From contig JALUMZ010000175.1 of assembly GCA_027055635.1 (NCBI GenBank), forward strand, positions 1-9,295: DNA of 9,295 nt, given 5' to 3'. A program made the position numbers and the translations under genes. Origin of the DNA: Campylobacteraceae bacterium. Its GTDB lineage: Bacteria > Campylobacterota > Campylobacteria > Campylobacterales > Sulfurospirillaceae. Under the pieces are notes generated by a model that was not told where the DNA came from, ran no database searches, and saw only the letters and a list, made by a program, of their open reading frames with translations. Below are positions 1 through 6,869 of this stretch, in pieces. Each line of letters begins with the position of its first letter. The stretch's first letter is position 1.

Positions 1-573
1 ATAAATGAGATGATACGAAATTTTACCGAAGACAAGCATGATATATCAGATAGCTATGGAATGAAATTTGCTACAAAAATATTAGAGTTTATGAGGGAAA
101 AGTTGGTAATTTACCAAGAAGAGAGTGGAAACTTATATAACCTTGAAGCAACACCGGCAGAGGGAACAACATATAGATTTGCCAAAGAGGACAAAAAGAG
201 ATATCCTGATATCTTGCAGGCAGGAATGGATGAAAATATTTACTATACGAACTCTTCTCAACTTCCTGCTGATTTTACCGATGATCCTTTTGAGGCACTT
301 GATTTACAAGATGATTTGCAGTGTGAATACACCGGTGGAACAGTTTTGCACCTCTATATGAAAGAGAGGATAAGCTCCATAGAAGCATGCAGGCAGATGG
401 TAAAAAGTGTTATATCAAACTATAGGATGCCGTATCTTACCATAACGCCTGTTTTTTCTGTTTGCGAAAAACATGGGTATATTAGTGGCGAACACGAGTA
501 CTGTCCATATTGTGATAAAGAATTGATAGAAAAACACAAAGGAGAATTAGATGAGCAAAAACGAATTGCTTAA
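1..573 (+). CDS. nrdD: Anaerobic ribonucleoside-triphosphate reductase NrdD, catalytic chain, C-terminal part (5' end off window)
   Basis: Class III ribonucleotide reductase makes deoxyribonucleotides from ribonucleoside triphosphates without oxygen, using a glycyl radical. The frame is open from base 1, so the N-terminus lies outside the window. Numbering from the ATG at 10, family signatures are YTNSSQLP (79-86), YTGGTVLH (107-114), and the TITPVFS segment followed by a zinc-site pattern: C152-x2-H155 and C165-P-Y-C168. In most NrdDs this zinc site is followed by the glycyl-radical segment RVxGY...P...N.GK. Here the protein ends 19 residues after the last cysteine without it. That segment is in the next ORF, in another frame, overlapping by 23 nt. 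The NrdD identity is secure. Whether the split is evolved or is an indel in the A-run at 557-561 cannot be settled from this sequence. Confidence 0.93.
   Translation: MNEMIRNFTEDKHDISDSYGMKFATKILEFMREKLVIYQEESGNLYNLEATPAEGTTYRFAKEDKKRYPDILQAGMDENIYYTNSSQLPADFTDDPFEALDLQDDLQCEYTGGTVLHLYMKERISSIEACRQMVKSVISNYRMPYLTITPVFSVCEKHGYISGEHEYCPYCDKELIEKHKGELDEQKRIA
538..544 (+). promoter_or_regulatory. Strong Shine-Dalgarno for the separate glycyl-radical ORF
   Basis: AAAGGAG lies inside the end of the nrdD catalytic chain, six bases before the ATG at 551. A near-perfect, well-spaced ribosome binding site here argues that the 54-codon ORF is translated independently and is not merely the tail of a frameshifted gene. 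Confidence 0.7.
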
Positions 574-715
574 GAGTTTGGAAGAGGAGCGAACTAAATG
601 TATCGTCTATACAAGAGTGATGGGCTACCACAGACCTGTGGAGAGTTTCAATGTAGGAAAGACAGGAGAGCATAAAGAGAGAGTACAGTTTGTGCAGAGA
701 CTTTCTCACCGATAG
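551..715 (+). CDS. Stand-alone glycyl-radical domain of anaerobic ribonucleotide reductase (54 aa)
   Basis: This short ORF encodes a charged, probably helical lead (residues 1-16), then CIVYTRVMGYHRP, and then FNVGKTGEHKERVQF. The RVMGY motif and the following N-x-GK match the glycyl-radical segment that closes ordinary NrdD proteins; Gly25 would carry the radical. The preceding ORF is an NrdD chain lacking exactly this segment, and the following gene is the radical-SAM activase. By inference the peptide docks into the NrdD barrel as a separate subunit, comparable in principle to the YfiD/GrcA replacement part of pyruvate formate-lyase. The start at 551 is set by the SD at 538-544 and by an in-frame TAG immediately before it (548-550). 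It overlaps nrdD by 23 nt and the activase ORF by 26 nt, suggesting translational coupling. The alternative is one nrdD gene broken by a one-base indel. Confidence 0.85.
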   Translation: MSKNELLKSLEEERTKCIVYTRVMGYHRPVESFNVGKTGEHKERVQFVQRLSHR

Positions 716-1385
716 TCCACTCTATGACATCACAAAATTTACGACGCTGGATTTTCCGCAAAATCTAGCGTCTATATTTTGGTTTTGTAGATGCAATATG
801 AGATGTCCCTACTGCTACAATACTCCCATAGTGTTTGGTGAGGGAGTTATCAGTATCCAAAGTGCATTGGATTTTTTGGCAACAAGGCAAAACAGGCTCA
901 CGGGAGTCGTGCTTAGTGGTGGCGAATGTACACTCTATCCACACCTTAAGAAGTTATGTCAAGAGATAAAAAAATTAGGTTTCAAGATCAAAATAGACAC
1001 AAACGGAACAAATACTACACTCATAAAAGAGTTGATACAAGAGAACTTAATAGACTATATAGCACTTGATTATAAAGCACCCAAACAGAGATTTGAAGAG
1101 ATAACGAAAAATAAAAATTTTAACGATTTTATGGATACACTTATCTATCTCATCAGAGCAGATTTTACATTTGAAGTCAGAACAACAGTGCACTCAAGCC
1201 TGTTAAATGAAGATGATATAAATCTTATAATAGATGATTTAAGCTCTTTAGGCTACAAGGGTGTCTATCACCTGCAAAACTACCTTCATGTAGAGGATAC
1301 CGTAGGAAAAACAGAGCAACAAAAAAAAGAGATAGATATATCTAAACTAAAAGAGAAAATTCCACTAAATTTCCGAGAATTTTAG
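690..1385 (+). CDS. nrdG: Anaerobic ribonucleotide reductase activating enzyme, radical SAM (NrdG-type)
   Basis: Radical-SAM enzyme that would abstract hydrogen from the NrdD glycine using S-adenosylmethionine and a [4Fe-4S] cluster. The cluster motif is C35-x3-C39-x2-C42 (CNMRCPYC), with the SAM-contacting SGGE at 76-79 and the family opening ITKFTTLDFP at 14-23. At 231 residues it is longer than the ~154-residue E. coli NrdG and resembles the longer activase type found in many other bacteria. The only plausible start in the open frame is TTG at 690: a stop lies at 654-656, and no in-frame ATG or GTG precedes the essential N-terminal strand. The start lies inside the upstream 54-codon ORF, so translation is probably coupled to it, with only a weak purine-rich AGAGAG stretch as SD. 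Context supports NrdG over other glycyl-radical activases. Confidence 0.9.
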   Translation: MCRDFLTDSPLYDITKFTTLDFPQNLASIFWFCRCNMRCPYCYNTPIVFGEGVISIQSALDFLATRQNRLTGVVLSGGECTLYPHLKKLCQEIKKLGFKIKIDTNGTNTTLIKELIQENLIDYIALDYKAPKQRFEEITKNKNFNDFMDTLIYLIRADFTFEVRTTVHSSLLNEDDINLIIDDLSSLGYKGVYHLQNYLHVEDTVGKTEQQKKEIDISKLKEKIPLNFREF

Positions 1386-1393
1386 CTTCTTTT

Positions 1394-1402
1394 TGGTAAA
1401 AT
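1394..1402 (+). promoter_or_regulatory. Candidate sigma-70 extended -10 promoter for nrdB
   Basis: TGG followed by TAAAAT (hexamer 1397-1402), preceded by a T-rich stretch, fits the epsilonproteobacterial promoter style with an extended -10 and no conserved -35. It begins 9 bases after the nrdG stop. The same TGGTAAAAT string occurs upstream of dctP at 3949-3957. It would give a leader of roughly 95 nt that includes the repeat at 1413-1486. Not experimentally supported. Confidence 0.5.
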
Positions 1403-1412
1403 AGAGAAAAAC

Positions 1413-1486
1413 TAACTGACCGTAAACATTTTTTCCCAAAAAATTCTACTTTTTGTAGCTTTGCTCATTGTGATATGTATGGTCAG
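1413..1486 (+). repeat. Short inverted-repeat element, degenerate relative of the 3973-4136 MITE, in the nrdB leader
   Basis: The left end reads TAACTGACC (1413-1421) then GTAAACAT. The right end reads ATGTATGGTCAG (1475-1486), whose complement CTGACCATACAT approximates the left arm. Read on the minus strand, its right part continues into AATGAGCAAAGCT (complement of 1457-1469), a 13-mer also found at 7667-7679. The TAACTGACC terminus is identical to that of the larger element at 3973. Only the outer CTGACC/GGTCAG pair is perfect, so this looks like a decayed or internally deleted copy. It supplies a decoy ATG at 1475 upstream of the true nrdB start. Confidence 0.55.
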
Positions 1487-1504
1487 AAACAAAAAGGCAT
1501 ACAG

Positions 1505-2527
1505 ATGAATAGAAAACATATATATAACCCTGAATCAAATGAGAGTTTGAGTGATAGACGGATATTTGGTGGAAATCCCCATGGAATTTTGAATTTTACC
1601 CAAGCTAAATACCAATGGGCACTTAAACTTTGGGATATGATGGAGGCAAATACATGGTTTCCAAAAGAGGTAGATACCACCAAAGATGTTATGGACTATA
1701 ACAGAAATCTGACTGATTCTGAGAAGAGAATGTATGATTTGGTCTGGTCGCAACTCATCAGTATGGATAGTTTTCAAACAAATAACCTAGCAGACAATAT
1801 AAACCCTTATATAACAGCCCCAGAAATCAATGCTATATTGGTTCGTCAAGCTTATGAGGAAGCAAACCATTCAAAATCTTATGCGGTTATGGTTGAAGCG
1901 ATTTGTGATAATACTGACTTGATATATGAGATGGAGAAACATGATGAGGTTTTACGAAGAAAAAATGACTATATCTCTAGTGTTTATGAAGAGCTTGCAG
2001 GTGATGTGACAGATGAGAAAATTTTACTTGCGATGTTTGCAAATCAAATCTTGGAGGGACTCTACTTCTACGCAGGATTTACTGCTATTTATGCCTTGGC
2101 AAGAGCAGGGAAGATGCTAGGAAGTGCGCAGATGATAAGGTTTATCCAAAGAGATGAGATAACACATCTACTGCTTTTTCAAAACATGATAAACTCTACA
2201 AGAAAAGAGCGCCCCGATCTCTTTACTCCCGAGCTTGAAAAAAAGGTTTTTGATATGTTTCAAAAGGCAGGAGAACTTGAGATAGAGTGGGGAAAATATA
2301 TCACTCAAAATCAGATAATGGGCTTTACTGATGAGATTATAGAGGAGTATATCCACTACCTCATAGACGATAGGCTAACAGCTGTCGGTTTTGATAAAAT
2401 GTACAATGCAAACCACCCCATAAAATGGGTAGATGATTTTTCAAAATTCAACGAACAAAAGACGAACTTTTTTGAAGGAAATGTGGCAAATTACAGCAAA
2501 GGAAGCCTCAGTTTTGATGATTTCTAG
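1505..2527 (+). CDS. nrdB: Ribonucleoside-diphosphate reductase beta subunit (class I, tyrosyl-radical type)
   Basis: R2 subunit of aerobic ribonucleotide reductase; it holds the di-iron centre and tyrosyl radical used by the NrdA catalytic subunit. From the ATG at 1505 (340 aa) the metal ligands are visible: D88 (SMDSF), E119 and H122 (EANHSKSY), E184 (LEG), and E218 with H221 (RDEITH). Y126, four residues after H122, matches the radical tyrosine spacing of E. coli NrdB (H118/Y122), so this looks like a tyrosyl-radical enzyme and not a metal-only class Ic enzyme. The C-terminal tail SFDDF is of the type that binds the alpha subunit. ATG 1505 is chosen over ATG 1475 because AAAAGG (1492-1497) sits seven bases upstream and the extra ten residues come from the repeat. 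No nrdA lies in the window. The stop overlaps the next gene by 11 nt. Confidence 0.96.
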   Translation: MNRKHIYNPESNESLSDRRIFGGNPHGILNFTQAKYQWALKLWDMMEANTWFPKEVDTTKDVMDYNRNLTDSEKRMYDLVWSQLISMDSFQTNNLADNINPYITAPEINAILVRQAYEEANHSKSYAVMVEAICDNTDLIYEMEKHDEVLRRKNDYISSVYEELAGDVTDEKILLAMFANQILEGLYFYAGFTAIYALARAGKMLGSAQMIRFIQRDEITHLLLFQNMINSTRKERPDLFTPELEKKVFDMFQKAGELEIEWGKYITQNQIMGFTDEIIEEYIHYLIDDRLTAVGFDKMYNANHPIKWVDDFSKFNEQKTNFFEGNVANYSKGSLSFDDF

Positions 2528-3245
2528 GTTAATTTCTCTTCAGTTTGATTATGCGACTAAGAGTTTTGAAGAGAATTTTGAGACTCTTGGGAAACTTGTG
2601 ACAAGTTGCGATAAGAACTCCTTGATTTTAGCGCCGGAGCTCTGTTTGAGTGCCTATAGCTATGAAAATCTAGAAGAGAGTGCAGAGTTTTCTCGAAAAA
2701 TTTTACCTCGACTAAGAGAGCTTTCAAGGCATAAGAGTTTGTGCCTGACTCTGACTCAAAAAGTAGATGGCAAATTTTACAACAATGCAAAGATATTTTG
2801 CGATACAAAAGAGGTCTATTCTCAAGCAAAAGTTAAACTATTTGCTTTGGGTGGAGAACCAAAGTATTTTCAAAGCGGAAATACAAAAGAGATAAAAGTA
2901 ATCGATGTGCATGGAGTAAAAATCTCTATACTTATCTGTTTCGAGTTAAGGTTTATAGAGCTTTGGGAGAAGCTTAGAGGCTCAGATATTATCCTGATAC
3001 CCTCATACTGGGGAAAGCCAAGAAAATCACACTTAAGAGCACTTAGCACTGCTCTAGCCATAGCAAATCAATGTTTTGTGGTGGTATCAAACAGCACAGA
3101 TGAAGATATGGCATCAGGAAGCTGTGTAATTGATCCGTTTGGAGAGGTGATCGATGGAGATAACTTGAGACTCATAAGTGCAAAATATGACAAAAGATTG
3201 ATAAAAAAAATGAGAAGATATATGGATATAGGACTAATCAGATGA
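2517..3245 (+). CDS. Carbon-nitrogen hydrolase (nitrilase superfamily)
   Basis: A 242-residue single-domain amidase/nitrilase-like protein. The Glu-Lys-Cys triad is recognisable: E41 in LAPELCLSAY, K105 in the YSQAKVKLF segment (equivalent to Y.K.HLF), and C141 in ILICFELRF. Family strands continue with DIILIPSYWG (157-166), the ALAIANQCFVVVSNS block, and DPFGEVI near residue 207. The substrate cannot be read from the sequence; omega-amidase or N-carbamoyl-type activity is possible. The start is placed at ATG 2517, overlapping nrdB by 11 nt, because the native fold begins at SRLISLQF and the longer open frame (from 2433) would be wholly internal to nrdB. No well-placed SD precedes it, so coupling to nrdB is likely. 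It overlaps pcm by 4 nt (ATGA). Confidence 0.85.
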   Translation: MISRLISLQFDYATKSFEENFETLGKLVTSCDKNSLILAPELCLSAYSYENLEESAEFSRKILPRLRELSRHKSLCLTLTQKVDGKFYNNAKIFCDTKEVYSQAKVKLFALGGEPKYFQSGNTKEIKVIDVHGVKISILICFELRFIELWEKLRGSDIILIPSYWGKPRKSHLRALSTALAIANQCFVVVSNSTDEDMASGSCVIDPFGEVIDGDNLRLISAKYDKRLIKKMRRYMDIGLIR

Positions 3246-3901
3246 TAAGAGATGAGAATTTTGCCCTAAAGATGAGGTTGGAAAAATCAAAAAAAATGGC
3301 AGATGAGATAGCAAAAATATGCAAAATAGACAGGAGTGTTTATGATGCTCTAGCAAGTAGTGAAAGAGAGCTTTTTGTACCAAAAGGGTTTGGGAGACAT
3401 GCTTACAAATTAGACGCTTTACCCTTGGTTGCAGACCAATGGATAAGCTCTCCACTCACAGTTGCAAAGATGACCCAAGCTCTTACATGTAGAGGAGTTG
3501 ACAGTGTGCTAGAGATAGGGTGTGGAAGCGGATATCAGGCTCTGGTATTAAGTAAATTAATTCGTAGAGTTTTTAGCATAGAGAGAGTAGAGAGGCTAGC
3601 AAAAGAGGCAAAAGAGAGATTTAAAGCACTAGGCATACACAGTATAAATGTTAGATTTGATGACGGACAAAATGGCTGGAAAGATTTTGCACCCTATGAC
3701 CGTATTCTTCTCTCTGCATCCATCAAGGAAGTGCCTACAAAGTTATTTGAACAGTTGAAAATAGGAGGTATCTTAGTAGTGCCCATAGATAAAAATGGCA
3801 AACAAGTTATAACCAGATATACAAAAACCAAAGACAATATCCAAAAACAAGAGTTAGATAACTGCCTTTTTGTGCCTATAGTAGAGGGTAAAACTAGATA
3901 A
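3242..3901 (+). CDS. pcm: Protein-L-isoaspartate O-methyltransferase
   Basis: SAM-dependent methyltransferase that starts repair of isoaspartyl residues formed by asparagine deamidation or aspartate isomerisation in aged proteins. Its 219 residues match the usual ~210-220 aa. Visible signatures are the N-terminal ELFVPKGF segment (44-51), ISSPLTVAKM (68-77; the canonical form has IS.P), SAM-binding motif I VLEIGCGSGYQA (89-100), the acidic FSIERVERLA post-I segment (111-120), and IGGILVVPI near the C-terminus. The start overlaps the upstream hydrolase stop as ATGA, showing translational coupling. A weak GGA lies about nine bases upstream. ATG 3272 is a possible shorter start but is less consistent with the overlap. 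It is the last gene of the probable nrdB-hydrolase-pcm unit. Confidence 0.93.
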   Translation: MIRDENFALKMRLEKSKKMADEIAKICKIDRSVYDALASSERELFVPKGFGRHAYKLDALPLVADQWISSPLTVAKMTQALTCRGVDSVLEIGCGSGYQALVLSKLIRRVFSIERVERLAKEAKERFKALGIHSINVRFDDGQNGWKDFAPYDRILLSASIKEVPTKLFEQLKIGGILVVPIDKNGKQVITRYTKTKDNIQKQELDNCLFVPIVEGKTR

Positions 3902-3948
3902 GGTTAGAGCAAAATATCAACTAATAGTTTTAAAATATATAGTTTTTA

Positions 3949-3957
3949 TGGTAAAAT
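3949..3957 (+). promoter_or_regulatory. Candidate extended -10 promoter for the TRAP operon
   Basis: TGG followed by TAAAAT (hexamer 3952-3957), in very AT-rich DNA after pcm and 16 bases before the inverted-repeat element. It is the same nine-base string as the putative nrdB promoter. If used, the transcript leader would contain the entire 164-nt element, giving a long stem-loop upstream of dctP. A promoter inside or at the right edge of the element is an alternative. Confidence 0.45.
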
Positions 3958-3972
3958 CAGTTTTAAATTTAA

Positions 3973-4136
3973 TAACTGACCTTACGCACTAAACACATAT
4001 CTGAGCAAAAAGAGAAAGTGTCATATGCAAGGCAGATTTTTGAGAGCCTAGCCAAAGCTAAGGTGAGAAAATCTAACGACGCAATTGAGGGCAACTTATA
4101 CCACTCAGATATGTGTCTAGTATGTAAGGTCAGTTA
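3973..4136. repeat. MITE-like element, 164 bp, with 33-bp terminal inverted repeats
   Basis: The left terminus 3973-4005 and the reverse complement of the right terminus 4104-4136 match at 30 of 33 positions. Both begin TAACTGACCTTAC and end ACACATATCTGAG; the mismatches are repeat positions 14, 15 and 20. The 98-bp core has no coding capacity and contains a second imperfect hairpin (AGATTTT near 4036 against AAAATCT near 4075). Both ends are TA followed by ACTGACC, consistent with a TA target duplication as made by Tc1/mariner/IS630-type transposases. That assignment is inference, since no transposase is present. The element lies between pcm and dctP, and its right edge abuts the dctP ribosome binding site. 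Confidence 0.85.
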
Positions 4137-4152
4137 AAAAGGAGAAAAAGTT

Positions 4153-5112
4153 ATGAAGAGAATTTTTGTGCCTGTGTTGGCACTTTTTGCGTTACCGCTA
4201 GCTTTGTCTGCTAGCACTTATACTGTTGAGTTAGGTATAGTTACTACACCAAACTCATTTCACTATAAAGCAGCCAAAAAATTTAAGGATATAGTCCAAA
4301 AAGATAGTGGTGGAGATATAGTGGTAAACATACATCACTCAAAATCTGTTGGTAGTGAGACTAGCATATTGCAACAATTGCAACTAAATGCACTCCAGAT
4401 GGGTGTTATAACCGCCGGTCCTATCGATAAATTTGTTCCCTCTATCAAAGCGATAGAGTTTCCGTTTATATTTGATAGTTTTGCAAAGGTTGATAAGATA
4501 CTTGATGGTAAAATTGGACAAGAGATTTTGAAAAGTTTTAAATCAGCAAACTTGGTGGGTTACCACTTTTTAGAGAACGGTTTTAGAAATATAACAAACT
4601 CAAAAAAACCAATCCACTCGGCAAGTGATGTAAAGGGATTAAAAATTAGAGTTATGAATTCTCAACTTCAGATAGATATATGGAAAGATATAGGTGCAAA
4701 TCCAACTCCTATGCCATGGCCTATATATACTCAACTATCTCAACATGTGATAGACGGACAAGAGAATCCTTTAGCTGTTATCGACCAGTATAAGCTGTAT
4801 GAAGTACAAAAGTATCTTACTCTAACTAGACATGTTTACTCTGCTTTGGTTTTTGTCGGTAGCAAAGGTTTTTATGATTCACTTCCTAAGAAATATCAAG
4901 AGTTACTTTTCAAAGCCAGCAGGGAGGCCTCTATATATGAGAGAAAACTCAATAGAGACAAAGCTAATTTCTTCTTGAGTGATTTAAAAAAGCAGGGTAT
5001 GATTATAGATGAAAATCCTGATCTTGCCTCTTTTAAAGCTAAGGTAAAGCCTCTTAAGAGTCAATTTAACGGAGTTGCAAAGAAGTATCTTGAAGAGATT
5101 TTAGCACAGTAA
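4153..5112 (+). CDS. dctP: TRAP transporter substrate-binding protein (DctP family)
   Basis: Periplasmic solute receptor of a tripartite ATP-independent transporter, usually specific for an organic or amino acid carboxylate. The 319-residue protein opens with a Sec signal peptide: KR, a hydrophobic core to about residue 18, and probable cleavage around ALSA-STY (20/21). Family landmarks are GLKIRV (162-167), with R166 the conserved carboxylate-clamping arginine, PMPWPIYTQL (186-195), and VIDGQENP (199-206). AAAAAGGAG (4136-4144) lies eight bases before the ATG and partly abuts the MITE terminus. Only three bases separate it from dctQ. The ligand cannot be read directly. The neighbouring D-glutamate cyclase-like genes make D-glutamate or 5-oxoproline (pyroglutamate) candidates, and pyroglutamate-binding DctP proteins are known from Bordetella pertussis. 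Confidence 0.94.
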   Translation: MKRIFVPVLALFALPLALSASTYTVELGIVTTPNSFHYKAAKKFKDIVQKDSGGDIVVNIHHSKSVGSETSILQQLQLNALQMGVITAGPIDKFVPSIKAIEFPFIFDSFAKVDKILDGKIGQEILKSFKSANLVGYHFLENGFRNITNSKKPIHSASDVKGLKIRVMNSQLQIDIWKDIGANPTPMPWPIYTQLSQHVIDGQENPLAVIDQYKLYEVQKYLTLTRHVYSALVFVGSKGFYDSLPKKYQELLFKASREASIYERKLNRDKANFFLSDLKKQGMIIDENPDLASFKAKVKPLKSQFNGVAKKYLEEILAQ

Positions 5113-5115
5113 AAT

Positions 5116-5604
5116 ATGGGTAAAATTGCCAGATTTGTTTCAACTCTAAGCGATATGGCAAACAAGCTGATAAGCAAGTTTGTCGTATCACTTCTATTTT
5201 TGCTATCCTTGCTTTTAGGTGTAGCTGTTTTTTATAGATATGCTCTAAATGATTCGATATATTGGTCAAATGAAGTGGCTCGTTATCTTTTGGCATATAT
5301 TGTATTTTTAGGCTCTACTATGGCTCACAAACACAAAGCTCACATAAGAATTGATACGATTTATATATATATATCAGATAATATGAGAAAAAATATCGAA
5401 ATTTTCATCGCTATGTTATTTATAGCTTTTTGGACAGTGATAGTGTTGGGCTGTATCAAGCTTTTCCCGCTCTTTATGATGCAGACAACCGCAACTCTCC
5501 AAATTCCCTATGCGATTCCTTTTGCAGCTTTGCCTATCTCTGCTATGGTTTGGATACTCTACTGCGTAGATGATATATTAAAAGAGGTCGTGAAAAACAG
5601 ATGA
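5116..5604 (+). CDS. dctQ: TRAP transporter small membrane subunit (DctQ)
   Basis: Small integral membrane component linking the receptor to the large permease. Its 162 residues carry four predicted membrane segments (about 22-41, 53-71, 94-115 and 132-152) and the DctQ signature WSNEVARYL at 50-58, followed by a short basic loop (HKHKAHIRID). The start is three bases after the dctP stop with no obvious SD, so translation is probably coupled. It overlaps dctM by 4 nt (ATGA). Size, topology, motif and position between dctP and dctM all agree. Confidence 0.93.
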   Translation: MGKIARFVSTLSDMANKLISKFVVSLLFLLSLLLGVAVFYRYALNDSIYWSNEVARYLLAYIVFLGSTMAHKHKAHIRIDTIYIYISDNMRKNIEIFIAMLFIAFWTVIVLGCIKLFPLFMMQTTATLQIPYAIPFAALPISAMVWILYCVDDILKEVVKNR

Positions 5605-6869
5605 TATTTTTACTTTTACTTCTTTTAGTGCTTATACTTTTATCTATCCCGGTATTTTTATCTATCGGCATATCAACTGCTATTGCCTTTGTTGCTTCAA
5701 ATTTGCCACTTTTTATGGTGCCACAAAAGATGTTTGACGGTGTGAACTCTTATGTTCTTTTGGCAGTTCCTCTGTTTATGTTGGCAGGGAGCTTGATGGA
5801 CCAAGGTGGTATCTCAAAACGACTCGTTGATTTTTCTGAGTCTCTTGTGGGGCATTTTAAAGGTGGTTTAGCGATAACATCTATACTCTCAAGTATGCTC
5901 TTTGCCGGGGTTTCAGGCTCTGCGGCCGCCGATACTGCCGCGGTGGGTTCGGTCTTGATACCCTCTATGAAAGATAAAGGCTATGATAAAAATTTTGCAG
6001 CTTCTATCATAGCGACCGGTGGCTCTATCGGAGTGATTATTCCGCCAAGTATTCCTATGATTATATTTGCATTTATCGCAAATATATCTGTGGGCAAGCT
6101 CTTTTTAGCGGGAGTGTTGCCGGGATTGCTTATAGGTTTGTCGCTTATAGCATTGGTTGTTTTTGAGACTAGAAATTTCAATATGGATAGTGATAAAAGA
6201 GAGTTTAGTTTTATCAAGTTTAAAAAAGCTTTTAGAGATGCTATCTGGGCTTTGGGCATACCTTTTATCGTTGTTGGTGGCATACTTGGAGGGCTTTTTA
6301 CTGCTACTGAGTCGGCCGCAGTTGCAGTTTTGTACGCTTTTTTTGTAAGTAGCGTGGTATATAGAGAGCTTAGCTTTAAAAAGATATACAAGGCTGCGAT
6401 TTATGCGATAAATACAAGCTCCATCATACTCATCATCATCTCAATAGCAACAGTTTTTTCTTGGTTTCTCTCCATGCACAATGTACAACAGCTACTCACA
6501 AACAGTTTTTTGCTGTTAGGAGATAACAAATATATACTTTTGCTAGCGATAAATCTTTTTCTGCTTGTTATGGGAACATTTGTGGAGACTACGGCATCTT
6601 TGATACTCTTTGTACCGGTTATCACACCGTTACTAAATAACTTAGGCGTAGATCCCTTAACTTATGGTGTAATGATAGTAACAAACCTTGCTATCGGTAT
6701 GCTAACGCCACCACTTGGTATATGTTTGATGGTCTCTAGTTCCATCGCACAAAGCAAGATACTAGAGATTTCAAAAGCTATCATTCCCTTTTTGCTGATT
6801 ATGATTTTTGATCTACTCTTGATAACTTTTGTACCATTTTTTACGACACTTTTGCCGTCTATTTATTGA
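5601..6869 (+). CDS. dctM: TRAP transporter large permease subunit (DctM)
   Basis: The sodium-coupled transport channel of the TRAP system, in the inner membrane. It has 422 residues, the usual length, and is hydrophobic throughout with about a dozen membrane segments. Conserved signatures include VPLFMLAGSLMDQGGIS (56-72), the GVSGSAAADTAAVGSVLIPSM region (103-123), and ATGGSIGVIIPPSIPMI (138-154). The C-terminal half contains GTFVETTASLILFVP and NLAIGMLTPPLGICL, the second inverted-repeat half of the fold. Its ATG overlaps the dctQ stop. The Ala-rich stretch around 5925-5945 is locally GC-rich, but this follows the conserved protein motif. It converges on the DUF1445 gene with a 7-nt overlap, leaving no space for an intergenic terminator. 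Confidence 0.95.
   Translation: MIFLLLLLLVLILLSIPVFLSIGISTAIAFVASNLPLFMVPQKMFDGVNSYVLLAVPLFMLAGSLMDQGGISKRLVDFSESLVGHFKGGLAITSILSSMLFAGVSGSAAADTAAVGSVLIPSMKDKGYDKNFAASIIATGGSIGVIIPPSIPMIIFAFIANISVGKLFLAGVLPGLLIGLSLIALVVFETRNFNMDSDKREFSFIKFKKAFRDAIWALGIPFIVVGGILGGLFTATESAAVAVLYAFFVSSVVYRELSFKKIYKAAIYAINTSSIILIIISIATVFSWFLSMHNVQQLLTNSFLLLGDNKYILLLAINLFLLVMGTFVETTASLILFVPVITPLLNNLGVDPLTYGVMIVTNLAIGMLTPPLGICLMVSSSIAQSKILEISKAIIPFLLIMIFDLLLITFVPFFTTLLPSIY

Noticed and set aside
1356..1383. AAAATTC/GAATTTT inverted repeat at the end of nrdG as a terminator
   Set aside because: Only seven A/T-rich pairs with a 14-base loop, lying inside the coding sequence and followed by no uninterrupted T-run. 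Too weak to call.
1475..1504. Upstream ATG at 1475 as the nrdB start
   Set aside because: It lies in the right arm of the repeat and adds ten non-conserved residues, while ATG 1505 has AAAAGG at good spacing and begins the natural N-terminus.
2433..2516. Long N-terminal extension of the carbon-nitrogen hydrolase
   Set aside because: Entirely internal to nrdB in another frame. The enzyme fold begins at the ATG at 2517.
3902..3950. Rho-independent terminator after pcm
   Set aside because: Only a five-base AACTA/TAGTT pairing in AT-rich sequence. If termination occurs here, the 3973-4136 stem is a better candidate, but it lacks a canonical T-tract arrangement.
4006..4103. Small RNA or tRNA-like gene in the MITE core
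   Set aside because: The nested imperfect hairpin has no tRNA features or recognisable RNA family. It is better explained as internal MITE structure.
5915..5945. GC-rich patch with a NotI-like GCGGCCGC in dctM as a sign of foreign DNA
   Set aside because: It encodes the conserved GSAAADTAA motif, whose Ala/Gly codons force high GC. Flanking codon use is ordinary.
5981..6391. 136-aa minus-strand ORF inside dctM
   Set aside because: Antisense shadow of a conserved membrane permease with no independent start signal or domain.
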